DNA of 33,007 bases from Gemmatimonadota bacterium (GTDB taxonomy: Bacteria; Gemmatimonadota; Gemmatimonadetes; Palauibacterales; KS3-K002). The stretch's first letter is position 1. Every line of letters begins with the position of its first letter. Below are positions 7,541-16,636 of this stretch, piece after piece. The notes under the pieces were generated by a model that was not told the DNA's origin, did no database searches, and saw nothing but the letters and a program-made list of their open reading frames with translations. A program made the translations under genes and the position numbers. The stretch lies in NCBI GenBank assembly GCA_020344215.1, contig CP070815.1, forward strand, positions 2,180,468-2,213,474, given 5' to 3'.

Positions 7541-9910
7541 ATGCCCCGACTCGTGGTGCTGCTCACCGCTTTGGCGCTCACTCTGCCACCTGGCCTGGCG
7601 TCGGGGCAGGGGACAAGCACGGTTACCATCGGCTTTCTGTCGGATGGCCCCTACCCACGTCACATGCAATGGACCGAGCTTCTTCAGGACGAGATCCGCG
7701 GGTTGCTGTCAGGCGAATTCGAGCTTCGCATACCGGCGGATGTCACGGTCGAAGCCGATTTCACTGTCCCTGGAATCGAGGCAGCGCTCGACCGCCTGCT
7801 GGTTCACCCAGAGGTGGATCTCATAGTCACATGTAGCCCGATCAGCTCGCACGTCGCCGCCGTTCGGCGGAACCTGACGAAGCCCGTCGTGGCCGCGATC
7901 ATACTCGACCAGGAATTGCAAGGTGTCGGAATGGCTGAAGACGGTGGCAGCGGTGTCAATAACCTGAGCTACATCGCCCTGCCAGAGCCGGACGACATAC
8001 TTGTCTTTCGCGAGATCGTGTCGTTCGACCGGATGGCGGTTCTGGCCAACGAACCGTTGGTGGACGCCATACCCGGGCTATCGCAGACCTTGCGGATCGC
8101 CGGGCAGACCATCGGGCTGGAACCGGTTCTTATCCCCGTTGGCCTGGCCATTGAACCGACGCTCGCGGCGCTCGACCAAGTCGATGTCGAGGCCGTCTAC
8201 GTAACCCCTCAGTTCCAGCTGTCGGAAGAGGACTGGCAGCGCCTGGTGCAGGGCTTGATCGATCGTCGACTTCCCAGCTTCAGTTGGTTCGGGTGGTCGG
8301 AGGTAGTCGATGGGATCATGGCGGGGCAGCGGCCCGAGCGGTTCACCCAGCGCGTGGCGCGGCGTGTCGCACTCAACATTCAGTCGATTCTGCTCGGTGA
8401 AGATCCGTCCTCGCTGCCGGTCGCCTTCCCACCTCAGTCACGCCTTTTCATCAACATGGCCACGGCACGCGCGATCGACGTATACCCACCGTGGAAGGTC
8501 GAAACCGAGGCGGAACTGATCGCTGAAGAGGTGAGGTTGGCGGAGCGCGAGTGGAGTCTGGAGAGCGCGGTGCGCGAGGCGGTGCAGGTGAACTTGGATC
8601 TCGGGGTAGCCGATCGTACCGTCGCCGCTGGAGCCAATGACGTAGCTATCGCGCGCGCCGAGCTGCTGCCGCAGATCGACCTCGGGCTCGAATGGAGTGT
8701 CATCGACCGAGATCAGGCCGAGTCCGGCGCGGGCTTCCGGCCGCAGCAACTGCTCGCCGGACAGGCGACTTTGACCCAACTGATCTATGCCGATCCGGCG
8801 TGGGCCAACTATTCGATCCAGAAATCGATCCAGGAGTCGCGGGTCCAGGAACGCGAGACCGTGTGGCTTGACGTAGCCCTCGACGCCGCCGTCACCTACC
8901 TGAATCTGTTAAAGGCAAAGACGATCGAACGGATAGAGCGGGAGAATCTGAGCATTACGCGTTCGAATCTCGAGTTCGCCAGAGTCCGACGCTCGGTCGG
9001 TACGGCGAGCCCGGGAGAGGTCTATCGCTGGGAGAGCCAGATCGCCAATAATCGCCAGGCGGTGATCAATGCGAACTCGCTGCGCAATCTGGTCGAAATC
9101 GAGCTCAACCAGCTGCTGAATCGACCGCTGGAAGAGGTTTTCGCCACTGTGGAAGCTGGGCTAACCGATCCGCAGCTGCTCACCAGCGAAAGTCGGCTGG
9201 CACCCTATCTCGACAACCGCTGGAACTTCCGCGTGTTCCGCGGGTTCATGGCGCAGGAGGCGCTGGCCGCGTCGACCGAGCTCAAGGCGCTCGATGCCAT
9301 CGTGGCGGCACAGCGGCGGACGCTAAAGGCTGCAGACCGCTCATTCTACTTGCCCACTCTCGCGCTCCAGGCGTCGCTCGACGATGTGCTCTCGACGAGC
9401 GGAGCCGGAACCGTCTTCCCCGGGTTCGAGGATCTCCGCTGGACGATCGGCCTCGCCTTGGCCTATCCGGTGCTCACCGGTGGCGCGCGCTTTTCCGTGA
9501 AGAGCCAGGCGGCCGAAGAGTTGGCCAGGGTCGAGACCGAACGGCGCGCACTGGCCCAGCGCGTCGAAAGTCGCGTTCGTGCCGGGCTCCACACGATGGG
9601 CGCGGCACTGGCCAATATCGATCTGTCGCGTGACGCGGCTGCTGCGGCGCGTAACAACTTGGAGTTGACCCAGGATTCCTACGGCCGCGGTGCGGCGTCG
9701 ATCATCGATCTGCTTGACGCGCAAAACACCGCGCTGATCGCCGAGTTGCAGGCAGCAAACGCGATCTACGATTTCTTGGTCGAACTGATGAAGGTCGAGC
9801 GCGCCGCCGGTCGATTCGATTTCTTCACGTCCGTCGAGGACCGCGATGAGTTCTTCGATCGGCTGGATGGGTATTTCTCGGAGACGGGGATCGAGCCTTC
9901 ACGGCGCTGA
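7541..9910 (+). CDS. ABC substrate-binding-like domain fused to TolC-family outer-membrane efflux protein
   Basis: 789 residues. The ATG at 7541 follows a GGAG site and starts a signal peptide (RLVVLLTALALTLPPGLASG). An upstream in-frame start at 7415 would precede the signal and is rejected. Residues about 28-320 resemble the periplasmic substrate-binding fold of the uncharacterised ABC family PF04392 (TVTIGFLSDGPYPRHM, then DLIVTCSPISSHVAA). From about 335 the protein is a TolC-type outer-membrane efflux protein: SLESAVREAVQVNLDL, then two long Ala/Leu/Glu-rich helical repeats, ending with the RGAASIIDLLDAQNTALIA motif of the second repeat. Normal TolC proteins are about 430-500 residues, so the extra domain is a real extension. 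Divergent from the RND operon, it most likely supplies the outer-membrane exit. Confidence 0.87.
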   Translation: MPRLVVLLTALALTLPPGLASGQGTSTVTIGFLSDGPYPRHMQWTELLQDEIRGLLSGEFELRIPADVTVEADFTVPGIEAALDRLLVHPEVDLIVTCSPISSHVAAVRRNLTKPVVAAIILDQELQGVGMAEDGGSGVNNLSYIALPEPDDILVFREIVSFDRMAVLANEPLVDAIPGLSQTLRIAGQTIGLEPVLIPVGLAIEPTLAALDQVDVEAVYVTPQFQLSEEDWQRLVQGLIDRRLPSFSWFGWSEVVDGIMAGQRPERFTQRVARRVALNIQSILLGEDPSSLPVAFPPQSRLFINMATARAIDVYPPWKVETEAELIAEEVRLAEREWSLESAVREAVQVNLDLGVADRTVAAGANDVAIARAELLPQIDLGLEWSVIDRDQAESGAGFRPQQLLAGQATLTQLIYADPAWANYSIQKSIQESRVQERETVWLDVALDAAVTYLNLLKAKTIERIERENLSITRSNLEFARVRRSVGTASPGEVYRWESQIANNRQAVINANSLRNLVEIELNQLLNRPLEEVFATVEAGLTDPQLLTSESRLAPYLDNRWNFRVFRGFMAQEALAASTELKALDAIVAAQRRTLKAADRSFYLPTLALQASLDDVLSTSGAGTVFPGFEDLRWTIGLALAYPVLTGGARFSVKSQAAEELARVETERRALAQRVESRVRAGLHTMGAALANIDLSRDAAAAARNNLELTQDSYGRGAASIIDLLDAQNTALIAELQAANAIYDFLVELMKVERAAGRFDFFTSVEDRDEFFDRLDGYFSETGIEPSRR

Positions 9911-10077
9911 GTTGAGCCCTGGAGCTCGACCTCACTAAACGACGATGGCTAGACCGGCATGGCCATTCAGATCAAAGGAACGGTCATCGCAGGCGGGCCG
10001 AACCACTACTTGGAGGCTGGCAGCCCGAAGCCTCTCCCGCCTCCGGCTGAGGACTGGAGCAGATGTTTTCGACCTTT
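9911..10077. other. Gap after the TolC-type gene
   Basis: No convincing gene, RNA or terminator seen between the TolC-type stop and repeat copy 1. A short frame from 9959 runs into the repeat and has no RBS or recognisable product. Confidence 0.4.
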
Positions 10078-10273
10078 AAGTGCTGTAATGGCAAGGACTT
10101 ACACCTTGATAACACCAATCACCAGGCCTTATATTCAAGGTAGAGGAAATGAGATGACGCCTAGGTTCCCAGACCTGCCTAAGCGCTCTCGAAATTGTAG
10201 GCGAAGACCGCACCGCGGAACAGGCAAACTTTTCTAGCGATATATCGTTTGGCTGTCAATGGTGAGATTCGCC
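10078..10273 (+). repeat. Interspersed ~195-bp repeat, copy 1 (full length)
   Basis: Full-length copy of a family with five copies in this window, all in the same orientation. It starts at AAGTGCTGTAATGG and ends around CTGTCAATGG...ATTCGCC. Internal landmarks, in order: TTGATA (10106-10111), 18 bases, TATATT (10130-10135); inverted repeat ACCTTGA/TCAAGGT; a ribosome-site-like GAGG before ATGAGATGA; TTCCCAGACCTGCC; then on the minus strand TTGACA (10259-10254), 17 bases, TAGAAA (10236-10231), with the ATATAT-centred dyad between. The short frame that starts after the RBS-like site in other copies is shifted by one base here and stops early, so in this copy it does not code for a full peptide. 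Confidence 0.85.
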
Positions 10274-10299
10274 TTCCCCCCGGCTGCCAATCCCGATCC

Positions 10300-10329
10300 T
10301 TGACAACGACGAGCGGCGAGACGTATGTT
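10300..10329 (+). promoter_or_regulatory. Putative promoter of the S41-like gene
   Basis: TTGACA (10300-10305), 18 bases, TATGTT (10324-10329). It would give a leader of about 260 bases before the ATG at 10596. The leader contains a T-rich run and no other feature I recognise. Confidence 0.35.
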
Positions 10330-10595
10330 GGCGAAATGAAAATTTTTTTGCATCTGCGTCAACAGCACTCAATTTCTGCATACCCAAGTACAGACGACCC
10401 GAGCACCTCATGAAGTGACGCCGGGCTTGCTGCGAATGGGAGACCAATGAAAATCCGCGGGTCGACTTGGGGAGCCGAACGTTAGAGACCTCGGTCCGTC
10501 GATAAGTGAATACCCCTTTTCGGAATGACATCGACTGTTTTGCAGGCCGTGCGATACCCCTTCGACCATATCGGAGAGGAGATAGGAGGCCTTTG
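10330..10595 (+). other. Long leader/intergenic stretch before the S41-like gene
   Basis: No gene or known riboswitch class recognised. It contains a short A/T run (AAAATTTTTTTG near 10341) and ends in a strong RBS (AGGAGG near 10585) for the following gene. Confidence 0.35.
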
Positions 10596-12326
10596 ATGAC
10601 CACGACTCAGGTGCGACTGTTGGCCATCATTCCGCTGTTATTCGCCGGCCCGGTCGTCCTTCACGACAGCGGTTTCGCTCAGTTCGAGGCAGGCCGAGCG
10701 TTGACGACGGAGCAGTGGCTGGAAGACCTCGACTTCGTCGTCGCGCAGCTCAAGTCATATCATCCGAATCTGTATTACCGGATCTCGGAAGAGGACTTCG
10801 ACGCCCACGTTGCGCAGTCTCGCGCGGCGATCAGAAATGCCCGGTCGGATCTGGAGGCCTATTTCGCGATCAGGCGGACCATCGCCGGTGTGCAGGATGG
10901 CCATACCCAAGTTCTGGAAGAGGGAGCGTTCGGGATCACCGACCTGAGGTTCCCCTTCCGGCTCGACCGCTTCAGCGACGGAGTCTTCATCACGGTCATC
11001 GCCAAGGAATATGAACGAGCCTTGGGCGCTCGTGTGGTTGCCGTGAATGGCACGCCCATCGAGGAAGCGGTCGCCATCGCGGAGCGTGACGTGAACGTGG
11101 ACAACGAGTTTGGGAGAGTGCGGCCTGCTCTTACTGGATTCACCTTTGCACGCATCGTGTACGGTCTGGGGCTCGCCGAGGGTGTGGAGAGCATCACACT
11201 CGACGTGATTACCGTTGATGGTGACCCGACGATATTGACGTTCGAGTCAATCGTGGATACGAGGCCCATTGTGTGGGCCAACCGAGTCAATATCGGCCCG
11301 ACAGAGGGAGAGTATGTCCACCCGGCGGCAACCCTCGGAAAGAATACGCCGCTCCATCTGAGGCGGCAGGGGCCGGATGTTGCGTTCTACTGGTTCGAGC
11401 ACTTGCCCGAAGAGAAGGCGCTCTTCTTCCAGCTCAACGCGGTGGTGGCGAACCAACCGGGTAGCGATGAGACATTCGCAGAATTCTCCGACCGCCTGTG
11501 GTCGTACGTCGATGAATATGCGGATGAGGTAGATAAGCTCATTATCGACCTGCGGTACAATGATGGAGGCAATGCTCGCCGGATCATCCCGTTCGTCAAC
11601 GAGATCATCAAGCGGGATTTCCTCAACCGGCGGGGGAGCCTGTTCGTCTTGGTCGGCAAGCGGACATATAGCGCGGCGGTGATCTTCCTGACGGAATTGG
11701 TCGTCCACACAGACGTCATTGTTCTCGGCGACCCGCCCGGATGCCCGTTCAATTTCTTCAGCGATTGGGTGTCGAGGGGCTACCTGCCGAATAGCAACTT
11801 CGAGCTGATGGTCGCCAGCAGGCAGATCGATAACGCTTGGTCGTACGATACCGTCTATTTCGCGCCGGACATCCCGGCCCCCTTCTCCAGCCGAGATTAC
11901 TTCGACGGTCGGGATCCCGCATTGGAGATCGCACTGCACGGAGATACGAGGACGATCACGGACCTTGCCACCGACGAGGGGGCAGAGGCCGCGCTCGCCG
12001 ACTTTCTCCGCCGGAGACAGGAATTCGCCGATCTCAAGTGGTGGAGAGGCTGGGATGCGGGGGGCCTCGAGCGCCAGATCAACCAGCGCGGATATGCACT
12101 GCTGGGGGATGGTCGCATGACGAGCGCGCACGAGGTGTTTAAGCTAAACACGCTCCTGTTCCCCGCGTCTTCGAATGTGTGGGACAGCCTCGGTGAGCTG
12201 TATTACAACATCCGGGAATACGAACTTGCGCTGGAATCCTACAGGAAATCGATCGAGCTCGACCCAGGCAACCAGAACGGCAGACGATGGATCGACCGGA
12301 TCATCAGGGAGATAGGACAGCATTGA
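10596..12326 (+). CDS. Exported S41-family-like peptidase with C-terminal TPR
   Basis: 576 residues. The ATG at 10596 has TAGGAGG seven bases upstream and begins a signal peptide (VRLLAIIPLLFAGPVVL). The frame's earlier start at 10506 is rejected. After a helical region (TTEQWLEDLDFVVAQLKSYHPNLY, typical of S41 tail-specific proteases) comes a PDZ-like piece (ARVVAVNGTPIEEAVAI), then the S41 core LIIDLRYNDGGN at about 313-324 and GKRTYSAAVIF with probable catalytic S359. The last 70 residues include a tetratricopeptide repeat (WDSLGELYYNIREYELALESYRKSIELDP). It probably acts outside the cytoplasm on proteins or peptides; the substrate is unknown. Flanked by direct copies of the ~195-bp repeat. 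Confidence 0.85.
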   Translation: MTTTQVRLLAIIPLLFAGPVVLHDSGFAQFEAGRALTTEQWLEDLDFVVAQLKSYHPNLYYRISEEDFDAHVAQSRAAIRNARSDLEAYFAIRRTIAGVQDGHTQVLEEGAFGITDLRFPFRLDRFSDGVFITVIAKEYERALGARVVAVNGTPIEEAVAIAERDVNVDNEFGRVRPALTGFTFARIVYGLGLAEGVESITLDVITVDGDPTILTFESIVDTRPIVWANRVNIGPTEGEYVHPAATLGKNTPLHLRRQGPDVAFYWFEHLPEEKALFFQLNAVVANQPGSDETFAEFSDRLWSYVDEYADEVDKLIIDLRYNDGGNARRIIPFVNEIIKRDFLNRRGSLFVLVGKRTYSAAVIFLTELVVHTDVIVLGDPPGCPFNFFSDWVSRGYLPNSNFELMVASRQIDNAWSYDTVYFAPDIPAPFSSRDYFDGRDPALEIALHGDTRTITDLATDEGAEAALADFLRRRQEFADLKWWRGWDAGGLERQINQRGYALLGDGRMTSAHEVFKLNTLLFPASSNVWDSLGELYYNIREYELALESYRKSIELDPGNQNGRRWIDRIIREIGQH

Positions 12327-12445
12327 TCTGACATCGAGAACAATTGGACGACCGCATGTCAAACCGACCGGTCGGGCAGGTCTTTGCCGGCGCCGACATC
12401 CGCGATCCTGAGTTCGACATCGCGCGCCCCAGCTTTGCTGGCCCG

Positions 12446-12640
12446 AAGTGCTTTAATCACAACAACTTACACCTTGATAGCATCGATCACGAGGCCTTAT
12501 ATTCAAGGTGGAGGCAATGAGATGAGGCCTTGCTTCCCAGACCTGCCCAAGCGATGCCGAATTGTGCGGGAAGATCTCACCGCCGCAGAGGCAAATTTTC
12601 TAGCGATATATCGTTTGGCTGTCAATGGGAAAGTTCGCCT
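12446..12640 (+). repeat. Interspersed ~195-bp repeat, copy 2 (full length)
   Basis: Same element and orientation as the copy at 10078. TTGATA (12474-12479), 18 bases, TATATT (12498-12503); inverted repeat ACCTTGA/TCAAGGT; GGTGGAGG followed by an ATG at 12522 that opens a short frame (MRPCFPDLPKRCRIVRED). On the minus strand TTGACA (12625-12620), 17 bases, TAGAAA (12602-12597) encloses the ATATAT dyad. By eye the last 115 bases differ from the copy at 19737 at about ten sites plus one single-base gap. Confidence 0.85.
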
Positions 12641-12823
12641 TCGTCGGGTTCGTCGCCGCCAGTGCAACTCGCGTGCAGGGTCCTCAATACAATGACAGGT
12701 CTCGGGATGCCCGACAGCTACCGAGTGGGGTGATTCCCTCTCGGGGACCGGGGGACGTAGGCTCGGCCCGGAGCCGTGCAACAAGGCCGCGAAACTTCGG
12801 AAGGGTCCGCCTCGTATTCAACA
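12641..12823. other. Gap between repeat copy 2 and the PadR operator
   Basis: I see no gene or RNA here. Confidence 0.3.
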
Positions 12824-12847
12824 TAGACAGTCTATATAGACCATCTA
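12824..12847. promoter_or_regulatory. Inverted repeat before padR, probable PadR operator
   Basis: A perfect 12-base palindrome GTCTATATAGAC (12830-12841) is flanked at equal distance by TAGA (12824-12827) and TCTA (12844-12847), giving a 24-base dyad centred 29 bases before the padR ATG. PadR-family repressors commonly bind AT-centred dyads at their own promoters, so autoregulation of padR-ADOP is inferred. Confidence 0.6.
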
Positions 12848-12864
12848 TACCCGGGAGACTCTAG

Positions 12865-13215
12865 ATGGGCACCATTCGAGCCGGAAACCTTTATGGAACG
12901 CTGGAGATGTTGATTCTGAGAGCGTTGGAGCTCTGTGGGCCTATGCACGGGGTGGGTGTCGCCGATCATATCGGCTCCCGGTCGGCTGGGTTGTTTCGGG
13001 TGGAAGAGGGTTCCCTCTATCCGGCGCTCCATCGTCTTCAGGCCAAAGGGTTTGTGGACTGGGAGTGGAGGAAGACCGAGGAGGGGAAGCGGGCAAAGTT
13101 CTATCAAATAACCCGGAAGGGACAGCGCGCGCTGTCCAGTGAGTTGGAAAGTTGGGCCGCAAGCACCCGGGCGATGCTCTCGCTCCTCGAGGTTTCCATG
13201 GAGGGAGTGAAATGA
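12865..13215 (+). CDS. PadR-family transcriptional regulator
   Basis: 116-residue winged-helix repressor. The family pattern is clear: LYGTLEMLILRAL at the N terminus, MHGVGVADHI, the wing region EEGSLYPALHRLQAKGFVDWEW, then YQITRKGQRAL and a C-terminal dimerisation helix. Length is typical of the short PadR-s2 class often encoded beside ADOP permeases. Its stop overlaps the permease start by four bases (ATGA, 13212-13215), so the two are translationally coupled and the regulator probably controls the permease. The inverted repeat at 12824-12847 is its probable operator. The inducing ligand cannot be guessed from sequence. Confidence 0.95.
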   Translation: MGTIRAGNLYGTLEMLILRALELCGPMHGVGVADHIGSRSAGLFRVEEGSLYPALHRLQAKGFVDWEWRKTEEGKRAKFYQITRKGQRALSSELESWAASTRAMLSLLEVSMEGVK

Positions 13216-15932
13216 AACGACCACGGCTGAAGAGGGTCTTTCACCTGGACCGGTTCGGGAAGAATCTGGAGGGGAGCCTGGATGAAGAGGTCAACTTCCA
13301 CCTGGAAACCAGGATCGGGCAGTTGGTTGCCGAGGGGAAAACCGCTGAGGCGGCTCGGGAAGAGGCTCTGAGGCGATTCGGGGACCCGGAGTTGGTGGTC
13401 CAACGCTGCCGCCGGATCGACCAGAGAGGCCTGCGACGTCGGTTCATCCGCGAACTCTTCTCCGACATCCTTCAGGACGTTCGGTTCGCATTCAGGGGCC
13501 TCCCAAGAGCCGGCGGCTTCGTAATTGTAGCAGTCCTCTCCCTCGCCGTGGGAATCGGGGTGAACACCGCTCTGTTCACGGCGATTCATGCCGTATGGCT
13601 TGCCCCGGTTCCGGGTGTGACGGGCCAGGACCGGATCGTGGACATGGTCCCCGTCATCAGGGGACATGATGACTGGGCTTGGACATATCCCGATTTCGAG
13701 AATGTCAGAGATGCAGACACCCCTTTCGAGTCCCTTACCGCATGGGCCGAGAGGGACGCCACCTTCGGTACCGAAGAAGGGGGGAGGCGGGCCAGGGTGG
13801 TTTATGCTACTTCCGAATATTTCCATGTTCTTGGAGCCCTTCCCACAGTGGGCAGGGGGTTTCTGGACTCAGAGGATGGGGGCCCTGGTCAACACCCGGT
13901 GGTGGTGGTGAGCCATAACTTCTGGCAAGACCAACTGAGTGGGCGTTCCGACATCCTGGGCCAGTCCCTTCGGCTGGACGGCATTCCCTACACGGTAATT
14001 GGCGTGGCGCCGGAGGAGTTCAGAGGTGCGCGCGTAAATGGGAACAGCGTGGACATGTGGGTGCCTCTCTTTCAGCACCCGGATGCAGGCGGCGATGAGT
14101 CGGTGTTCAGGAACAGGGGACTCGTCTCGGTTCAGGTATTGGGAAGGCTCCGTCCGGGTGCAACAATCTCCGAAGCCCGGGCTGCGGTACAGACGGTGTT
14201 CGCCAGGCTTGCGACCGAGTACCCCGAGACCAACCAGTACCGAAAGGTCAAGGCTGCCAGCTTTGGGCGCTTTCCAGCCCAGAACCGGGACCTGGACCTA
14301 ATAGGGGTAGTAGGGTTCTGTGGGCTATTCGCCATTCTCCTTCTAATCATCTGCGCGAACCTGGCCGGAATGGCCTTGGCCAGGTCTGCCGCCAGGGAGC
14401 GGGAAATCGCAGTGAGGCTGGCTTTGGGATCGAGTCGTGTCCGCCTGGTGAGACATCTGATGGTAGAGGCGGTGCTCTTGACCGTGATTGGCGGGGGAGT
14501 CGGGATCGTTCTGGCCATGACAGCAATGACCAGGGTTCACCCCATGGACCTGGGCATTTCCGCTCCCGGCGCGACCTTTGAACCCAGCGGATGGACGTTG
14601 GCAATGTCCCTGGTCCTTTCCTTAGTAGCGGCCCAGGCATTCGGACTGCTTCCTGCGCTTCGGTTCAGCCGGCCAGAGTTGGTTTCAGCTCTGAAGGACG
14701 ACACCGGCGGAGGCGGGCGGCGGGTGGGAAGGTTCCAGCGTTATGCTGCATCTTTCCAGACCGGTGCGGCCTTTCTCCTACTCCTGATGGCGGCCCTATT
14801 CCTCCGCTCACTGGAAAGAACGGATGAGAGCCATATCGGATTCAGACCAGAAGGTATGGCTGTTACCGACTTCCGGACCGGGGGGCCGTTCCTTGGGCTT
14901 CTGGACATTTCCAAAGAGGGTTATCCGAGCATGGAAGAGGGCGGAACGGCCCTACTGGACCAGCTGATAGAGTCCATCGGGTCTCTTCCGGGCGTAGCAT
15001 CGGTGGCCGTGTCCGACGGTTTCCCCCTGGATCGACGGAGGGCCTATCTTTCCGTCAGCCCGGCCGATCAGCCAAGCTCAGACGAAACCGGGGTGAGGGT
15101 GGAGTTCACCCGTGCCACGGAAGGGTACTTCTCCACCATCGGCACACCCATCCTTCAAGGCAGAGCCCTCCTCCGAACCGATGACGGAACGTCCGCCCCG
15201 GTGGCGGTCATTACCAGGTCATTTGCAGACCGTCTTTGGCCGGGCGAGGACGCTCTGGGTCGGCAGTTCTCGCAGGCCGGTGCCGAAAACCCCACCGCCT
15301 GGACCGTCGTGGGGGTAGTAGGACATGTGGCATCGAGTTCTGTAACGGAAGATCTGCCCCACGTGTTCTTTTCGCTAAGGCAGTCGACTCATCCTGATCT
15401 CATCATTGTGGTCCGGTCAGATACCGATCCAGCCGCACTGGCTGGGCCAGTTCGTGAGGCTATTCGGTCGGTGGACCCCGGCCTACCCATTCCAGGGCTG
15501 GTTCCCGCCCAGTCTCTGGTGGCCCGTGCCACCCAGGAGCAGCGGACCAGCGGACAAGTTGCCGGGGGTCTTGGCTTGCTTGTCCTCCTCCTCTCTGCCA
15601 TGGGCGTCCACGGGGTCGTGGCCCTTGCCGTGACCAATCGCACCCGGGAGATCGGCCTCCGAATTGCCATCGGGGCCACCCGGGGGGTGGTCATCCGTGG
15701 CGTCCTCTGGGACGCCCTTCGCATGGCTGGGCCCGGGTTGTTGGCAGGGGGCCTCTTGGCAGCCGGAACGGCCGCGGCACTGCGCTCCATGCTCCTGGGG
15801 CTGAGCCCCGTCGATCCCATCTCCTTCCTTTCCGCCGGAGTGTTCCTGCTCTTCATGGTTATCACTGCTAGCCTGGGCCCGGCGCTGAGAGCATCAGGAA
15901 TCCACCCGATGGAGGCCCTGAGAAGAGGTTGA
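13212..15932 (+). CDS. ADOP-type ABC transporter permease (MacB/FtsX fold, duplicated)
   Basis: 906 residues, the size of the 'acidobacterial duplicated orphan permease' class. The start at 13212 overlaps the padR stop. Order: cytoplasmic N-terminal segment (SLDEEVNFHLETRIGQLVAE, ALRRFGDPE), first helix at about 98-125, a MacB-like periplasmic domain (YPDFENVRD, GRGFLDSED), a first FtsX three-helix block at about 360-470 (NLAGMALARSAAREREIAVR), then a second copy: helix near 515, second periplasmic domain, and final FtsX block from about 783 (NRTREIGLRIAIGATRGVV). It ends with GIHPMEALRRG. No ATPase gene is adjacent, hence 'orphan'. Such proteins are thought to act as mechanotransmission-type transporters for peptides or lipids. 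AGG/AGA arginine codons are frequent here, unlike the arabinose locus. Confidence 0.95.
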   Translation: MKRPRLKRVFHLDRFGKNLEGSLDEEVNFHLETRIGQLVAEGKTAEAAREEALRRFGDPELVVQRCRRIDQRGLRRRFIRELFSDILQDVRFAFRGLPRAGGFVIVAVLSLAVGIGVNTALFTAIHAVWLAPVPGVTGQDRIVDMVPVIRGHDDWAWTYPDFENVRDADTPFESLTAWAERDATFGTEEGGRRARVVYATSEYFHVLGALPTVGRGFLDSEDGGPGQHPVVVVSHNFWQDQLSGRSDILGQSLRLDGIPYTVIGVAPEEFRGARVNGNSVDMWVPLFQHPDAGGDESVFRNRGLVSVQVLGRLRPGATISEARAAVQTVFARLATEYPETNQYRKVKAASFGRFPAQNRDLDLIGVVGFCGLFAILLLIICANLAGMALARSAAREREIAVRLALGSSRVRLVRHLMVEAVLLTVIGGGVGIVLAMTAMTRVHPMDLGISAPGATFEPSGWTLAMSLVLSLVAAQAFGLLPALRFSRPELVSALKDDTGGGGRRVGRFQRYAASFQTGAAFLLLLMAALFLRSLERTDESHIGFRPEGMAVTDFRTGGPFLGLLDISKEGYPSMEEGGTALLDQLIESIGSLPGVASVAVSDGFPLDRRRAYLSVSPADQPSSDETGVRVEFTRATEGYFSTIGTPILQGRALLRTDDGTSAPVAVITRSFADRLWPGEDALGRQFSQAGAENPTAWTVVGVVGHVASSSVTEDLPHVFFSLRQSTHPDLIIVVRSDTDPAALAGPVREAIRSVDPGLPIPGLVPAQSLVARATQEQRTSGQVAGGLGLLVLLLSAMGVHGVVALAVTNRTREIGLRIAIGATRGVVIRGVLWDALRMAGPGLLAGGLLAAGTAAALRSMLLGLSPVDPISFLSAGVFLLFMVITASLGPALRASGIHPMEALRRG

Positions 15933-15955
15933 CGGTCGGTTGGAAGGCTGACCGT
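15932..15955 (+). terminator. Hairpin at the end of the ADOP gene, possible terminator
   Basis: Starting at the last base of the stop codon, ACGGTCGGTT and GGCTGACCGT-side bases form a 10-bp stem with three G-U pairs and a GGAA tetraloop, followed by TTGT. The T tract is short, so strength is uncertain. Confidence 0.45.
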
Positions 15956-15959
15956 TTGT

Positions 15960-16600
15960 GCATGCCTGAGACTGGAGGATTCTCAAACTGAGGACAAATC
16001 CCCCGTCCCCCGAGCGGTGATCAGGCCACTCGGTAACTGTCGGGCAGCCCTGGGAGCCCGAGCGGGTATGCCAATCGCGTCGATCGAGGTCGCGGATCGA
16101 GCGGATGTTTCGACTCCTCTCCTCCAGTGCGGCCGAGGGCCATGTACTCAGTTGAGCCTTACGTCCAGGTGGAATGAGCACTCTGACAGCCCGCCCCTCA
16201 CCCTTGTCTTGAGCGGCTTCGTAGACGCCCACTCCATCGTAAGCACCATCGGCGGAAACGGACGCCAGCGGATCGTCGATCTGTTCCAGCAGCACGGGCC
16301 CCCGAGCCCCATCACGCGTTCGACGGGACGTCGGATCCGAGGCAACGATCTCACCCGTACTGGCATCAACAGCGAGGTGCAGTTTCCTCCAAGCCCTTCT
16401 CTTTGGTGGCTTTCGCACGGATTGGTCGATCGGTGGCGAGCCTCCTGAACTGAAGCTCGCCGAGCTCCTGAAGCCGCCGGGACAGGGTGGTGTGATCAGG
16501 AATCGGGAGCTCGACCTCGAGAAGCTGGGCTTAAGCTGATCCTCCCGGAGCGGGTAGTGCCCAGTCACCTGATCCGGATCACATCCCTTAACCTGGAGGG
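15960..16600 (-). pseudogene. Decayed IS5-family transposase
   Basis: On the minus strand the middle part reads like an IS5-type DDE transposase: RRAWRKLHLAVDASTGEIV, then VLLEQIDDPLASVSADGAYDGVGVYEA and VLIPPGRKAQL. The N-terminal signature LPIPDHTTLSRRLQELGEL (near 16460-16530) is present but in another frame, so there is at least one frameshift. The region that should hold the first catalytic Asp (VDSTG-like) is missing, and the C-terminal part that should hold the catalytic Glu is scrambled. A long open frame (15894-16679) crosses it, but that frame is not an intact protein. No terminal repeats were found. Confidence 0.8.
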
Positions 16601-16636
16601 CGCTCCTTTCCGAATTGAGGGATGCTCTCCCGTCTC

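Noticed and set aside
10078..12640. Repeat copies as integron attC sites
   Set aside because: I could not find paired GTTRRRY/RYYYAAC core sites at the ends, and the elements are longer and not imperfectly palindromic overall.
12522..12695. Short reading frame after the RBS-like site in the repeats as a real conserved gene
   Set aside because: The frame is shifted and stops early in copy 1, loses a base in copy 2, and lacks its RBS in copy 5. It may be a relic of a gene start, but coding is not supported.
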